From NCBI RefSeq assembly GCF_000720475.1, contig NZ_JOAP01000008.1, positions 186,001 through 250,000 of the forward strand: a DNA stretch of 64,000 bases, read 5' to 3'. Below are positions 1 to 10,503 of this stretch, one piece after another. The translations under genes were made by a program, and so were the position numbers. The first letter of the stretch is position 1, and each line of letters starts with the position of its first letter. The DNA is from Streptomyces aureocirculatus (GTDB lineage: Bacteria > Actinomycetota > Actinomycetes > Streptomycetales > Streptomycetaceae). Below the pieces are notes generated by a model. The model was not told the DNA's origin, made no database searches, and was given only the letters and a program-made list of their open reading frames with translations.

Positions 1-1
1 T

Positions 2-1204
2 CAGGCGTTTGCCGATGAAGTCAACCGCTTGGCCGTCGAGACGTTCGGCGAGCCCGCGAACTGCACTGACCGACATGTGCGGCGTTGGATCGCGGGGCAC
101 GTCCGCTGCCCATGGCCACGGCACCTTCGGCTGCTGGAGCACATTCTCGGCCGCAGCGCTCACGACATGGGGTTCTCTCCGAGAACGGAGCAACCGGCTC
201 ATGTCCCACCCCAGGTGCGGAACAAGTCCACCACTCCCGACGCCGAAGCGCCGCCACCCATGGACGCCATGGACGCACAACTTCGCGTGCAGCGCCGTAC
301 ATTCCTCGCCGGAGCTCTCGTTGCCGCTCTCGGAACCGACCAGGCACCGCGAACCGGCCGCCTCGGGATGTCCGACGTCGCCCGGGCCCGGAGCACTACC
401 GCCCGTCTCGACGCACACTTCAATGGACTGGGTGGCGGCGCCATGGTCGATGTCGCGGCCAACTACCTGAGAGGGCTGCAGCGGGCATTGAACCACTGCA
501 CGAGCAGCGAACGCGTCGAGCGTGCCATGTCCGGGGTGGTCGCTGCCGTGGCGGCCTGCGCGGGTTGGTCGGCGCACGACTGCGGCGACTACGCCCTCGC
601 CTCCCGCTTCCGGAACGAAGCGCTCCAAGCAGCGCTCCTGGCCCGTGACCGGACGGCCGTGACTCGCGCCTGGTCCGACCTCGCTGTCCAGGCCAAGCAA
701 ACCGGGAGACCGGCTGAGGCGGCACGCATCGCCAGGGCGGCCCTCGCCGAGCGACACGTACGTTCCGAGCCTTTGATCGCGTCGCTCCTGCATGCCCGGC
801 TCGCGGACTACCTTGCTCGGACCGACGACGTGCGGGGCATGGCCCGACATCTGGTAGCGGCCGATCGTGCCCACGATCGCGCCGATACGACCGGTGTCCC
901 GAGCTGGCTTGCGTTCCTCACTCCTGCGGAACTGTCCGGGTTGAGCGCCCTCGCCCATCAGAGCGCGGGACAGTATGTCCGCGCGGAACAGCAAGCTCTT
1001 CGAACCCTGGACCTTCTCGGGGGCGACTTCCCACGCAACCGGACCTTCTACACGATGCTGATCGCTGAGCTGCAGTTGGCTCAGGGCGAGCGTGATCGGG
1101 CCAGCGCCACCATCGCGACGGTCCGGACCGGAACCGTCACCAGCAGCCGTATCGGCGACCGTCTCGCCCGGGTCGCCACCGCAGCCCAAGGAGGGCGCAC
1201 TTGA
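2..1204 (+). CDS. TPR-like regulator-type protein, 5' end cut off by window
   Basis: The frame is open from base 2, so the gene begins outside the window; about 400 codons are visible, ending in TGA at 1202-1204. The first visible part resembles the end of a helix-turn-helix region (CTDRHVRRWIAGH). A segment around nt 290-330 (RRTFLAGALVAAL) looks like a twin-arginine motif, but this motif is common inside cytoplasmic Streptomyces XRE/TPR regulators, so I do not read it as an export signal. The rest is alpha-helical, Ala/Arg-rich repeats like the TPR sensor half of such regulators. The following GNAT gene overlaps its stop by 4 bases, suggesting one operon. The regulator assignment is inference because the DNA-binding domain is mostly missing. 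Confidence 0.75.
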   Translation, partial: QAFADEVNRLAVETFGEPANCTDRHVRRWIAGHVRCPWPRHLRLLEHILGRSAHDMGFSPRTEQPAHVPPQVRNKSTTPDAEAPPPMDAMDAQLRVQRRTFLAGALVAALGTDQAPRTGRLGMSDVARARSTTARLDAHFNGLGGGAMVDVAANYLRGLQRALNHCTSSERVERAMSGVVAAVAACAGWSAHDCGDYALASRFRNEALQAALLARDRTAVTRAWSDLAVQAKQTGRPAEAARIARAALAERHVRSEPLIASLLHARLADYLARTDDVRGMARHLVAADRAHDRADTTGVPSWLAFLTPAELSGLSALAHQSAGQYVRAEQQALRTLDLLGGDFPRNRTFYTMLIAELQLAQGERDRASATIATVRTGTVTSSRIGDRLARVATAAQGGRT

Positions 1205-1743
1205 CCGGGCACCCGGAACTGGACCTCCGGCACTACGGACACGCTCAAGCGGCCGAGATCCGTGACCTCCTCCTCGACGTCCACGACGAGGTGTACGCGG
1301 GCGTCGACGACCCCCTCGCCCCCAGGAACGTCTTCGCCAGGTTCGCCGACAGTTGGTCCGGCAAGGAGGGCTTCGCGTGCGTCGTCGGCTACGCCCGAGG
1401 TGAGCCTGTCGGCTATGCCTACGGCGCGCCGCTCGGCCCGGCGACGACCTGGTGGGGGAAGGTCGAACCCACCCCGGCCGATGGGTTCATGGCCGAGACG
1501 GGCACACGGACGTTCGCCTTGTCGGAGCTGATGGTCCGTTCGCCGTGGCGCGGCACGGGAGCGTCACGGCTGATCCATGACGAGTTGCTGCGCGGCCGCC
1601 CGGAGGAGCGGGTGACACTCCTCGTACACAAGGAACACCCGAAGGTCCGCGCCCTCTACGAGAGCTGGGGCTACGAGCCCGTGGGCGAGGCGCGGCCGTT
1701 CGCAGGCGCACCCGTGCTGTGCGCGATGGTGCTGACCCACTGA
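1201..1743 (+). CDS. GNAT-family N-acetyltransferase
   Basis: A 180-residue protein of normal GNAT length. The acetyl-CoA pyrophosphate-binding loop is visible as RGTGASRLIHDELL (around residue 118), after a beta-strand ending LSELMVRS. The C-terminus has the usual LLVHKEHPKVRALYESWGYE strand-helix pattern. The start is TTG: a strong ribosome site (AAGGAGG at about 1189-1195) sits six bases before it, and it overlaps the stop of the upstream regulator-like gene, so the two are probably translationally coupled. The substrate is unknown; small-molecule or protein N-acetylation are both possible. Confidence 0.9.
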   Translation: MTGHPELDLRHYGHAQAAEIRDLLLDVHDEVYAGVDDPLAPRNVFARFADSWSGKEGFACVVGYARGEPVGYAYGAPLGPATTWWGKVEPTPADGFMAETGTRTFALSELMVRSPWRGTGASRLIHDELLRGRPEERVTLLVHKEHPKVRALYESWGYEPVGEARPFAGAPVLCAMVLTH

Positions 1744-1815
1744 TCCGAGCACACCGGCCACCGCCGCGCCCCACGGGTAACGCTCCCCGTAGGCGACCCC
1801 CTCCTGGCACACCCC

Positions 1816-2091
1816 TCAGGCGCAGTCAGTCCCGTTCACCCACGCCTGCGCGGCACCAAGGTTCTCCGCGGTCCCGGCGGGGGCGTAGGCGAAGCCGTCC
1901 CACACCTCCAGGGCCCTGGGCCGGTCGGGTCCGAGGTGACTGGCGCCGCCGTGCAGTGGGCGGTGGCGGCGGTACACGTCCATGGGGGCCCGGCGCCGCT
2001 TTTCGTACGCGGCGAACGGGTCGCCGGTGTCCGCGCGCGGGACGGCGCGCGGCGGTTGGTTCGGGGGGCCGGGTCGGCGGTGCTTGCCCAT
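1816..2091 (-). CDS. Small conserved-looking protein downstream of XRE regulator
   Basis: A 91-residue, proline- and arginine-rich protein with no recognised domain. The middle reads DPFAAYEKRRRAPMDVYRRH and the end is moderately acidic. It lies 75 bp downstream of the XRE/TPR regulator on the same strand, so it may be a second cistron. The codon third positions are GC-rich as expected for a Streptomyces gene. I do not recognise it; a chance open frame remains possible. Confidence 0.5.
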   Translation of the reverse strand: MGKHRRPGPPNQPPRAVPRADTGDPFAAYEKRRRAPMDVYRRHRPLHGGASHLGPDRPRALEVWDGFAYAPAGTAENLGAAQAWVNGTDCA

Positions 2092-2166
2092 GGGCTCGAT
2101 GGTCTCAGGCCGCGGTCGCGGTCGGGAGGGTGCCGGTGCCGAGCCGGTCGGCGTCGCCCTGCCACT

Positions 2167-3441
2167 TCAGAGCGCTGCTGCCCGGGTCCGGCCGGGGCCC
2201 CGCGGTCTTCGCCGTGTCGACTCCTCATGGTCGCCGACGCCCAGGAACTCCGCCAACGCACCCAGTCCGGCGGGGCGGTTGGGCAGCGTCCGCAGGTCGC
2301 GGACGATGGCCACGGCCAGGGTGTGGTGCCGCATCCATGTCGGTGCCGTGCGGCGGAGGGACTCCAGGGTTTTCACCGCCCCGGCGGCGTCGCCGAGGTC
2401 CGTGTGCGCCCGGGCCACGTCCAGGAGCAGCCATGTCCGCCATGACGGCGGGGTGTCCTTGCTCAGCCGTATGCCCTTGGCCAGTTCGAGGGCCTCCTCG
2501 GGGTGCCCGTACTGGACGGCCAGGCGGACGCGTTCGATGCGTACCGACGTCGGGCTGAAGACGCTGACCATGCGACTGTCACTGCCCGTGGGCAGTGCGG
2601 CCACGCGGGTGGCTTCCTTCTCCGCTCCCGCCATCAACTCGGCTGCCCGCTGGTACTCGTTGCCGCGCGCGGCCGACGTGGCGGCGGACATGGTCAGCGC
2701 GCCCCAGACCTTCAGGCCGTCCGCGGTGCCCGCGTGGCCGCCGGACGTGATGTCGTCAGCGGCGCGCAGGGCGACGTGCAGCGCGTCGTCCAGGCGCCCT
2801 TGCCGCTGGTACGTCCACGCTACGGAATTGACGACCATGGGGGCGAGGAGCGGGTCGCCGGACTTTTCGGCGGCGCCGATGGCCCGCTCCAGGGCGATCA
2901 GGGCCAGGTCCGTCCTGCCCATGCGGACCCCGACGTGGCCGGAGAGTTGCAGCACCTTGCCCAGCGCCGCGAACCCGGCGCCGCGGGTGTCGTAGTCCCC
3001 TGTGACGGTGGCGGAACGCGCGTCCGTGATGAGGTCCGGAAGCGACTTCAGGACCGTGTCGAACTCGGCCGCGTGATACTGCGACCACCCCTCCGCGATC
3101 TGTTCGCGCAGGCGGTCGAGGGAGAACCCCGGGCCGGGCGGCCGCGGGCCCGGAGCACCGAGCACGGGCATGATCGCGCGCCGCATCGCCACGAACCGCG
3201 GGCCGTCGGACTCGCCGTCGGCGGCAACCGCGGGCGGGTCCCCGAGCAGCGTGGTCAGCTCCACGCCCAGACCGTTCGCCAGCGCGTGCAGCGTGGGCAG
3301 CCGGGCCGAGTGCTTCCGCCGCTGCTCGAGCCGGCGGATCACATCGACCGAAATCCCTGAACGCTCCGCCAGTTCCTCCTGCGTCAGGGAGGCGAGGCGG
3401 CGCAGGCGCCGAAGATTCCGCGCCAGGTCTCCGTTTGCCAC
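2167..3441 (-). CDS. XRE-family regulator with TPR-like C-terminal half
   Basis: About 424 residues from the GTG at 3439-3441. Residues about 5-60 form a clear Cro/CI helix-turn-helix (LTQEELAERSGISVDVIRRL). The rest is helical repeats with TPR character (AALGKVLQLSGHVGVRMGRT and following), typical of Streptomyces regulators that sense through a TPR half. A longer frame extends upstream, but I chose the internal GTG because homologous regulators begin just before the HTH and the upstream residues are not protein-like. A perfect 9-bp inverted repeat sits immediately upstream, suggesting autoregulation. It is divergent from the Ser/Thr kinase. Confidence 0.9.
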   Translation of the reverse strand: MANGDLARNLRRLRRLASLTQEELAERSGISVDVIRRLEQRRKHSARLPTLHALANGLGVELTTLLGDPPAVAADGESDGPRFVAMRRAIMPVLGAPGPRPPGPGFSLDRLREQIAEGWSQYHAAEFDTVLKSLPDLITDARSATVTGDYDTRGAGFAALGKVLQLSGHVGVRMGRTDLALIALERAIGAAEKSGDPLLAPMVVNSVAWTYQRQGRLDDALHVALRAADDITSGGHAGTADGLKVWGALTMSAATSAARGNEYQRAAELMAGAEKEATRVAALPTGSDSRMVSVFSPTSVRIERVRLAVQYGHPEEALELAKGIRLSKDTPPSWRTWLLLDVARAHTDLGDAAGAVKTLESLRRTAPTWMRHHTLAVAIVRDLRTLPNRPAGLGALAEFLGVGDHEESTRRRPRGPGRTRAAAL

Positions 3442-3446
3442 GCTGC

Positions 3447-3470
3447 CACGGTACGCCGCGCCGTACCGTG
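3447..3470. promoter_or_regulatory. Perfect inverted repeat, candidate operator
   Basis: CACGGTACG at 3447-3455 and CGTACCGTG at 3462-3470 are perfect 9-bp arms separated by six bases. The repeat lies 5 bp upstream of the GTG start of the XRE regulator, in the gap to the divergent kinase gene. Such placement suits an operator for autorepression; the identity of the binder is inference. Confidence 0.6.
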
Positions 3471-3505
3471 AGCGCGGCGGTGCAGAGAGAGGGCCCACAC
3501 CCTCC

Positions 3506-3527
3506 GTTACGCAACCGTAGACGTAAC
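3506..3527. promoter_or_regulatory. Second inverted repeat in the regulator/kinase gap
   Basis: GTTACG at 3506-3511 and CGTAAC at 3522-3527 form 6-bp arms with a 10-bp spacer, about 100 bp before the kinase start. It could be part of the kinase promoter or a second operator. Short arms make chance occurrence possible. Confidence 0.35.
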
Positions 3528-3632
3528 CCCGGGCCACCCCCGCCACCACCGCACTATCCTCGGTCTGTTGCACAGCGGTGTACGGAGAGTCGCCGCACGC
3601 GGTGGCTTGACAACAGGGGGAGGGCGGCGCCC

Positions 3633-5669
<2,037 letters not shown>

Positions 5670-5775
5670 GCGCCGCGGCGGGCCGGTTGAACGCGCGGCG
5701 AACGTCCGGGGGCGGAAGGGACAAGTCCCCGGCCGGGGCGTTCCGCGCGCCGGGACGGCTCCGTAGCGTGCGGGC

Positions 5776-7362
5776 GTGGACTGGTTGAACCCCGAGAACG
5801 TCGTCGCTGTCCTCACCGCCGCGCTCGGGGTGATCGCCACCGTCGGAGCGATCTGGTACGAGCGCCGGGTGCCGCGCCGCAAGCGCATCGGCTACCGCGT
5901 GCAGATGGACACCGCGATCGGCGACAACGTCCGTACCGGTGGCGCGAACGCGCGCCTCGGCCTCTTCGACGAGACGCCGGAGATGTCGGACGCGACGCTC
6001 GTGCTGCTGCGGGTGGAGAACGACGGCTCGCAGTTCGTCTCCGACGCCGACTACACCGGGCGCGCGCTGCACGGCCTCACGGCCGTGTTCGCGGGCCGTA
6101 CCGTGCGCGGCCTCGCCGTGACCGCGCAGGCGGGCGCCGACCATCTGATGGAGCACTTCACTCCGGCGGCGGGGCTGCGGTACGAGGGCTCGACCGTGCA
6201 CATACCGCGCGTACCGCTGGACCGCGGCCAGCACTACAAACTGCTCGTGCTGCTCACCGGCGGCGCCGTCGGCGGTGAGGTGCTCGTCTCCGGCGGCCTC
6301 CAGGCGGGCGCGGTGCAGCCGAACCGGTCCACGACGCCCGACGACAAGGCGCCGCTCTTCAGCAGGCCCGCGAAGATCCTGACGGCGCTGCTCACGGCGG
6401 GCGTCGTCACGCTCGCCTCGATGATCCTGGCGGACGGGGACGAGTCGACCCCGATCGAGTGCGCCACGGGCGAGCTGACCGTGGTCGGCTCCACGGCGTT
6501 CCGGCCGGTCGCCGAGGAGCTGAAGGAGAAGTACGAGGAGGACTGCCCCGGCGCGTCCATCACCGTCTCCGCGCACGGCAGCACGGCGGGCATCAGGGAG
6601 CTGGACGCGCAGGGCGCCCGGTTCGCGCGGGAGCACAAGAAGTCGCCCCCGTTGATCGCCCTGTCCGACGGCCCCAAGTCGGACGGCTATCCGCGTCTGG
6701 TCGAGCGCCGTGTCGCGATCTCGGCGTACGCGCTCGTCCTCAACGACCGCGTACCGCTGAGGAATCTGTCGCTCACGGATGTACGGCGGCTGTACCGCGG
6801 CGAGATCCGCAATTGGAAGCAGCTCGACGGGCCCGACCTGGACGTCGTCCTTGTCAGCCGCGGCTCGAGCTCGGGCACCCGCGACACCCTGCAACGGCGG
6901 CTGCTCGCGGGCGGCTTCGAGATCAGTGCCTCGTCCAAGGACTGTGTGCGCAAGGACGACCCGCGGGCCCCGGTGATCCGCTGCGAACTCGACTCCACCG
7001 AGCAGGTCCTCGACGCCGTCGGCCGCGTCCCGGGCGCCCTCGGCTACAGCGAGCTGCGCGCCGCCGCGGGCCTGAAGGGCCTGCACCGGCTGTCCCTCGA
7101 CGGCCACGAGGCGTCCACGGACAACCTCGCCGACAGCGGATACCCGTATCGCGAGATCGAGTACGCCTACACCTACGGCGATCCGCCCGCGGACTCCCTG
7201 GCCTCCGAGTTCCTGGCGTACGCGCGCGGCAGCGGCCTGGACGTGATCCGCGTCCACGGCCATCTGCCGTGCTCGGCGTCGGAAGGCCTGAAGGCGTGCT
7301 CCGAGCTCCCGGGAGAACCGGGGGCCCGGAGCACGGACAGGACCGCTGGACGAACGAGTTGA
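5776..7362 (+). CDS. Membrane protein with PstS-like phosphate-binding domain
   Basis: A 528-residue protein with a GTG start. Residues about 1-25 form an N-terminal membrane helix followed by RRKR. A ~170-residue uncharacterised domain comes next, then a second hydrophobic segment (ILTALLTAGVVTLASMILA, about 197-215). The C-terminal ~290 residues resemble a periplasmic binding protein of the PstS type: VVGSTAFRPVAEEL, TAGIREL, and SRGSSSGTRDTL, which matches the phosphate-loop Ser/Thr/Arg pattern. There is no lipobox, and no transporter genes are adjacent, so it may be a sensor or receptor rather than a transport component. Confidence 0.8.
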   Translation: MDWLNPENVVAVLTAALGVIATVGAIWYERRVPRRKRIGYRVQMDTAIGDNVRTGGANARLGLFDETPEMSDATLVLLRVENDGSQFVSDADYTGRALHGLTAVFAGRTVRGLAVTAQAGADHLMEHFTPAAGLRYEGSTVHIPRVPLDRGQHYKLLVLLTGGAVGGEVLVSGGLQAGAVQPNRSTTPDDKAPLFSRPAKILTALLTAGVVTLASMILADGDESTPIECATGELTVVGSTAFRPVAEELKEKYEEDCPGASITVSAHGSTAGIRELDAQGARFAREHKKSPPLIALSDGPKSDGYPRLVERRVAISAYALVLNDRVPLRNLSLTDVRRLYRGEIRNWKQLDGPDLDVVLVSRGSSSGTRDTLQRRLLAGGFEISASSKDCVRKDDPRAPVIRCELDSTEQVLDAVGRVPGALGYSELRAAAGLKGLHRLSLDGHEASTDNLADSGYPYREIEYAYTYGDPPADSLASEFLAYARGSGLDVIRVHGHLPCSASEGLKACSELPGEPGARSTDRTAGRTS

Positions 7363-7402
7363 CCTCGTTCGGACGAACGAGTTGATCAGACGAACGAGTT
7401 GA
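7350..7402. repeat. Triplicated 13-bp block across convergent gene ends
   Basis: ACGAACGAGTTGA occurs at 7350-7362, 7373-7385 and 7390-7402. The third copy codes for the last residues of purA on the minus strand; the first contains the TGA stop of the PstS-like gene. It looks like local duplication of the purA 3' end. Confidence 0.85.
7351..7371. terminator. Hairpin between convergent genes
   Basis: CGAACGAG (7351-7358) and CTCGTTCG (7364-7371) form an 8-bp stem with a 5-base loop that holds the upstream gene's stop codon. There is no T-run, so termination is plausible but unproven. Confidence 0.45.
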
Positions 7403-8669
7403 TCTCGATCGTCTCGTCCCGGCCGGGACCCACACCGATCGCGGAGATCGGCGCGCCCGACATCTCCTCCAGGGCCTTCACATAGCCCTGCGCGTTCTTC
7501 GGCAGGTCCTCGAAGGTCTTGGCCTTGGTGATGTCCTCGGACCAGCCGGGCAGCATCTCGTAGACCGGCTTGGCGTGGTGGAAGTCCGTCTGGCTGTACG
7601 GGAGTTCCGCGACGCGCTTGCCGTCGATCTCGTACGCCACACAGACCGGGATCTGCTCCCAGCCGGTGAGGACGTCGAGCTTGGTGAGGAAGAAGTCCGT
7701 CAGGCCGTTCACGCGGGTGGCGTAGCGGGCGATCGGGGCGTCGAACCAGCCGCAGCGGCGGTCGCGTCCGGTGGTGACACCGCGCTCGCCGCCGATGGTG
7801 CGCAGCGCCTCGCCGTCCTCGTCGAAGAGCTCCGTCGGGAACGGGCCCGCGCCGACGCGCGTGGTGTACGCCTTCAGGATGCCGATGACGCGGCTGATCT
7901 TCGTCGGGCCGACGCCGGTGCCGGTGCAGGCGCCGCCGGCGGTCGGGTTGGACGAGGTGACGAAGGGGTACGTGCCGTGGTCCACGTCCAGGAGCGTGCC
8001 CTGGCCGCCCTCGAACAGGACGACCTTGTCCTCGTCGAGCGCGTTGTTGAGGATCAGCGTGGTGTCGGCCACATAGCCCTTGATGTTCTCGCCGTGCTCC
8101 AGGAGATGCTCGACGATCTGCTCCGCCTCGATGGCGCGGCGGTTGAACACCTTCGTCAGGAGCTGGTTCTTCTGCTCCAGGGCCGCTTCGACCTTCTGCT
8201 TCAGGATCGACTCGTCGTAGAGGTCCTGGACGCGGATACCGGTGCGGTTGATCTTGTCGGCGTAGGTCGGGCCGATGCCGCGGCCCGTGGTGCCGATCTT
8301 CCGCTTGCCGAGGAAGCGCTCGCCCACCTTGTCGACCGTCACGTTGTACGGCGTGATGATGTGCGCGTTGCCGCTGATCAGAAGCTTCGACGTGTTGACG
8401 CCGCGCTCGTTCAGACCGCTCAGCTCGGAGAGCAGGACCGACGGGTCGACGACGACACCGTTGCCGATGACCGGGACACAGTCCGGGGAGAGGATCCCGG
8501 AAGGGAGGAGATGCAGCGCGTACTTCTGGTCGCCTACGACGACCGTGTGGCCGGCATTGTTGCCGCCCTGGTAACGCACCACATAGTCCACGGAGCCACC
8601 GAGCAGGTCGGTGGCCTTTCCCTTGCCTTCGTCACCCCACTGAGCACCGAGCAGCACGAGTGCGGGCAC
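7386..8669 (-). CDS. purA: Adenylosuccinate synthetase
   Basis: Makes adenylosuccinate from IMP, aspartate and GTP, the first committed step from IMP to AMP. The 427-residue length from GTG 8667-8669 is standard. Diagnostic motifs are present: [11 protein letters not shown]-loop near the N-terminus, [17 protein letters not shown], and [11 protein letters not shown] near residue 300. The longer open frame upstream is not used because PurA begins [11 protein letters not shown]. An AAGGGG ribosome site lies upstream. A hairpin about 100 bp before the start may regulate it. Confidence 0.98.
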   Translation of the reverse strand: MPALVLLGAQWGDEGKGKATDLLGGSVDYVVRYQGGNNAGHTVVVGDQKYALHLLPSGILSPDCVPVIGNGVVVDPSVLLSELSGLNERGVNTSKLLISGNAHIITPYNVTVDKVGERFLGKRKIGTTGRGIGPTYADKINRTGIRVQDLYDESILKQKVEAALEQKNQLLTKVFNRRAIEAEQIVEHLLEHGENIKGYVADTTLILNNALDEDKVVLFEGGQGTLLDVDHGTYPFVTSSNPTAGGACTGTGVGPTKISRVIGILKAYTTRVGAGPFPTELFDEDGEALRTIGGERGVTTGRDRRCGWFDAPIARYATRVNGLTDFFLTKLDVLTGWEQIPVCVAYEIDGKRVAELPYSQTDFHHAKPVYEMLPGWSEDITKAKTFEDLPKNAQGYVKALEEMSGAPISAIGVGPGRDETIEINSFV

Positions 8670-8773
8670 AGGCGTACACCCCTTCCGGGCGGGGCATGTC
8701 CAAGGTCGGGGGCCGCAGCCGGAGGCCGTCCGCCGCCGGTGTGGGTGAGCCTTGGTTGCCCCGGAATAGACGA

Positions 8774-8801
8774 AGCCCCTGGCGCAATAGCGCAAGGGGC
8801 T
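8774..8801. promoter_or_regulatory. Hairpin in purA / DAG-kinase-like intergenic region
   Basis: AGCCCCT (8774-8780) pairs with AGGGGCT (8795-8801), and GCGC pairs with GCGC inside, with a 4-base loop and one mismatch. It lies in the purA leader on the minus strand and just upstream of the divergent gene on the plus strand. It could be an attenuator-type element or a terminator from an upstream transcript. Confidence 0.45.
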
Positions 8802-8843
8802 CTTGCACAAAGATGCTACCCGAGGACTAAAGAAAGGGCGCAC

Positions 8844-9851
8844 GTGTCGGCTCGCGACCAGCTTCTGGTGGTCATCGACCCGGTCGCCCGGCGTACGGAC
8901 GGGGAGTCCGTACGCATCGCCAAGGACGTGCTTGGCGCGGGCGCGGGCGTCAAGCTGTGCCTGCCCGAAGGACCCGAGGAATTCGCTAAAGCGCTGGTCA
9001 GACGGGGGGCGAGACGGCCCGTTGTGGTCGGGGACGACCGGGCGCTGCTGCGTGCGGTGAGCGTTCTGCACCGGGAGCGGGCACTCGGTTCCGCCGTTCT
9101 GTCCGTCGTTCCCGTCGCCCAGGCGGCCGCCGCCGTCCGGCTCGCGCGGGAGCTCGGCGTCCCCGCCGGGGCGGTCGCCGCGGCCCGGGCGGTCCTCGAA
9201 GGGGCGCCCCGGCGGCTCGATCTGCTCGTGGACGACCGGGACGGCGTCGTGCTCGGTGACGTACGCATCCCCTCGGTCGGCCCCGGCGGGGACGGCAGGG
9301 GCGCGGGGGATGGCTGGGACACGCAGGACGGCTGGGGTATGGGGGACGGCTGGGGTACGGGGGATGGCCAGGGCACGCGGGACGGCCGGGGCACGCGGGA
9401 CGGCCGGGGCGCCGGGGCCGGAAGCGGGGGATTCGGTCTGGGCTTCGGGGACGAGGCGGACCGCGCGGGCCGCGGCGCGGCCGCCGGGGAGCGGCATCCG
9501 TGGCTGCGGACCTGTCAGTCCCTCGTCCGCACCCTGGGCGTGCGGCCCTCGCGGCTGGCGCCGGGCGGCCCCGCACGGCTGCGCGTGGAGGCGGACGGGG
9601 TGACGCTCGTCGATCTCGACCAGCCCGTCGAGGGGGTGTACGTGCGGCCGGGCGGCGGGGGCTTCGCCCGGGTCGAGGTCCTGCCGGCGTCCGTCGGCGC
9701 CCAGATCGCGCCGGTGCGGGCCCGTGCCCGCTCGGTCACCGTGTCCGGGCCCGACTTCCGCTACCGCGCGGACACGCTGGTCACGGGCCCCGTGCGGACC
9801 CGCACCTGGCAGGTCAGGGCGCAGGCGTGGCGGCTGACGCTGCCTCGCTGA
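8844..9851 (+). CDS. Diacylglycerol/lipid kinase-like protein with low-complexity insert
   Basis: About 335 residues from GTG 8844, preceded by GAAAGGG. The N-terminus ([20 protein letters not shown]) and the pattern of the first 130 residues resemble the DAGK/NAD-kinase-like catalytic fold, and a gene annotated this way commonly sits beside purA in Streptomyces. The classical GGDGT loop appears replaced by [12 protein letters not shown], so activity is uncertain. Residues about 150-195 are a Gly/Asp/Trp-rich repeat ([15 protein letters not shown]) inserted before the C-terminal beta-rich domain, which contains [14 protein letters not shown]. Divergent from purA. Confidence 0.7.
   Translation: MSARDQLLVVIDPVARRTDGESVRIAKDVLGAGAGVKLCLPEGPEEFAKALVRRGARRPVVVGDDRALLRAVSVLHRERALGSAVLSVVPVAQAAAAVRLARELGVPAGAVAAARAVLEGAPRRLDLLVDDRDGVVLGDVRIPSVGPGGDGRGAGDGWDTQDGWGMGDGWGTGDGQGTRDGRGTRDGRGAGAGSGGFGLGFGDEADRAGRGAAAGERHPWLRTCQSLVRTLGVRPSRLAPGGPARLRVEADGVTLVDLDQPVEGVYVRPGGGGFARVEVLPASVGAQIAPVRARARSVTVSGPDFRYRADTLVTGPVRTRTWQVRAQAWRLTLPR
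9298..9424 (+). repeat. Degenerate repeat coding GDGWGT-type peptide
   Basis: Short degenerate repeats of GGGGGAYGGCYRGGGYAC type encode Gly-Asp-Gly-Trp/Arg units inside the lipid-kinase-like gene. It is in frame and probably a flexible surface loop created by slippage. Confidence 0.65.
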
Positions 9852-9878
9852 GGGCACGGTCGGCGCCCTCGGCCGCGG

Positions 9879-10409
9879 TCAGTTCCCGGCGTCGAAGAGC
9901 TCGGCCCTGCGCGTGCGCCAGCGGGTCATCATCCCGGCCAGCTCCTCCTGGACGAACTCGAAGAAGGCGAGGGTCTCGACCAGGCGGTGGCCCGCGGGCG
10001 AGTCGGGGCCGAGGTGGTCGATGCCCTCGCGCAGGGCGGACTCCCAGCGCTGGAGGACGTTGTCCCGGTTCGTCAGCGCCTCGTACCACTGGTTGCTGTG
10101 CACCCGGAACAGATCGCGCCGCGAACCGGGCTCCCGCTCCCGGGTCACCATGAACTGCTGCGTCAAATAGCGCACCGCGCCGGACACCGCCGCGGGGCTC
10201 ACATGCAGCCGCTCCCCCAGTTCCGCCGCCGTGAGCGCGCCGGAGTCGGAGGCGAGCAGGGCGGCGAAGACCCGGGCGGGCATCCGCGGCATCCCGGCCC
10301 AGACCAACTGCGCGGCGAAGTGCTCCGTGAAGCGGGAGACGGCCGCCAGGTCCTCCACCCGGCCGCCCTGCCCCACGCCCCGCTCCCGGCCCTTCTCGTC
10401 CCTGGTCAT
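9879..10409 (-). CDS. MarR-family transcriptional regulator
   Basis: A 176-residue protein with a winged helix: [20 protein letters not shown] recognition region near residues 58-80, followed by wing sequence [15 protein letters not shown]. The C-terminal helices ([13 protein letters not shown]) match the GbsR/MarR type often paired with drug exporters. It is divergent from the ABC exporter genes, with a nearly perfect palindrome between them, so it most likely represses the exporter and itself until an inducer binds. I start at the ATG at 10407-10409. Confidence 0.93.
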   Translation of the reverse strand: MTRDEKGRERGVGQGGRVEDLAAVSRFTEHFAAQLVWAGMPRMPARVFAALLASDSGALTAAELGERLHVSPAAVSGAVRYLTQQFMVTREREPGSRRDLFRVHSNQWYEALTNRDNVLQRWESALREGIDHLGPDSPAGHRLVETLAFFEFVQEELAGMMTRWRTRRAELFDAGN

Positions 10410-10465
10410 GCGTAGATCATCTCCCGTGCTCGCCGCGCCGCTCCCCACTTTATACGTTTCCTTAA

Positions 10466-10483
10466 CTTCACAAATTTGCGAAG
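10466..10483. promoter_or_regulatory. 18-bp palindrome, likely MarR operator
   Basis: CTTCACAAATTTGCGAAG is symmetric except for one position pair. It sits 21 bp before the ATPase start in an unusually AT-rich gap between the MarR-type gene and the exporter. Position and symmetry suit a MarR operator controlling both directions. Confidence 0.7.
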
Positions 10484-10503
10484 ACAGCGTACTTTCAAAA
10501 AAC

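Noticed and set aside
293..330. Tat export signal in the first gene (RRTFLAGA)
   Set aside because: Internal to a regulator-type protein; this motif recurs in cytoplasmic Streptomyces TPR regulators.
1719..2558. Overlapping + strand frames between GNAT and XRE genes
   Set aside because: Pro/Arg-rich, no ribosome site, antisense to the XRE regulator.
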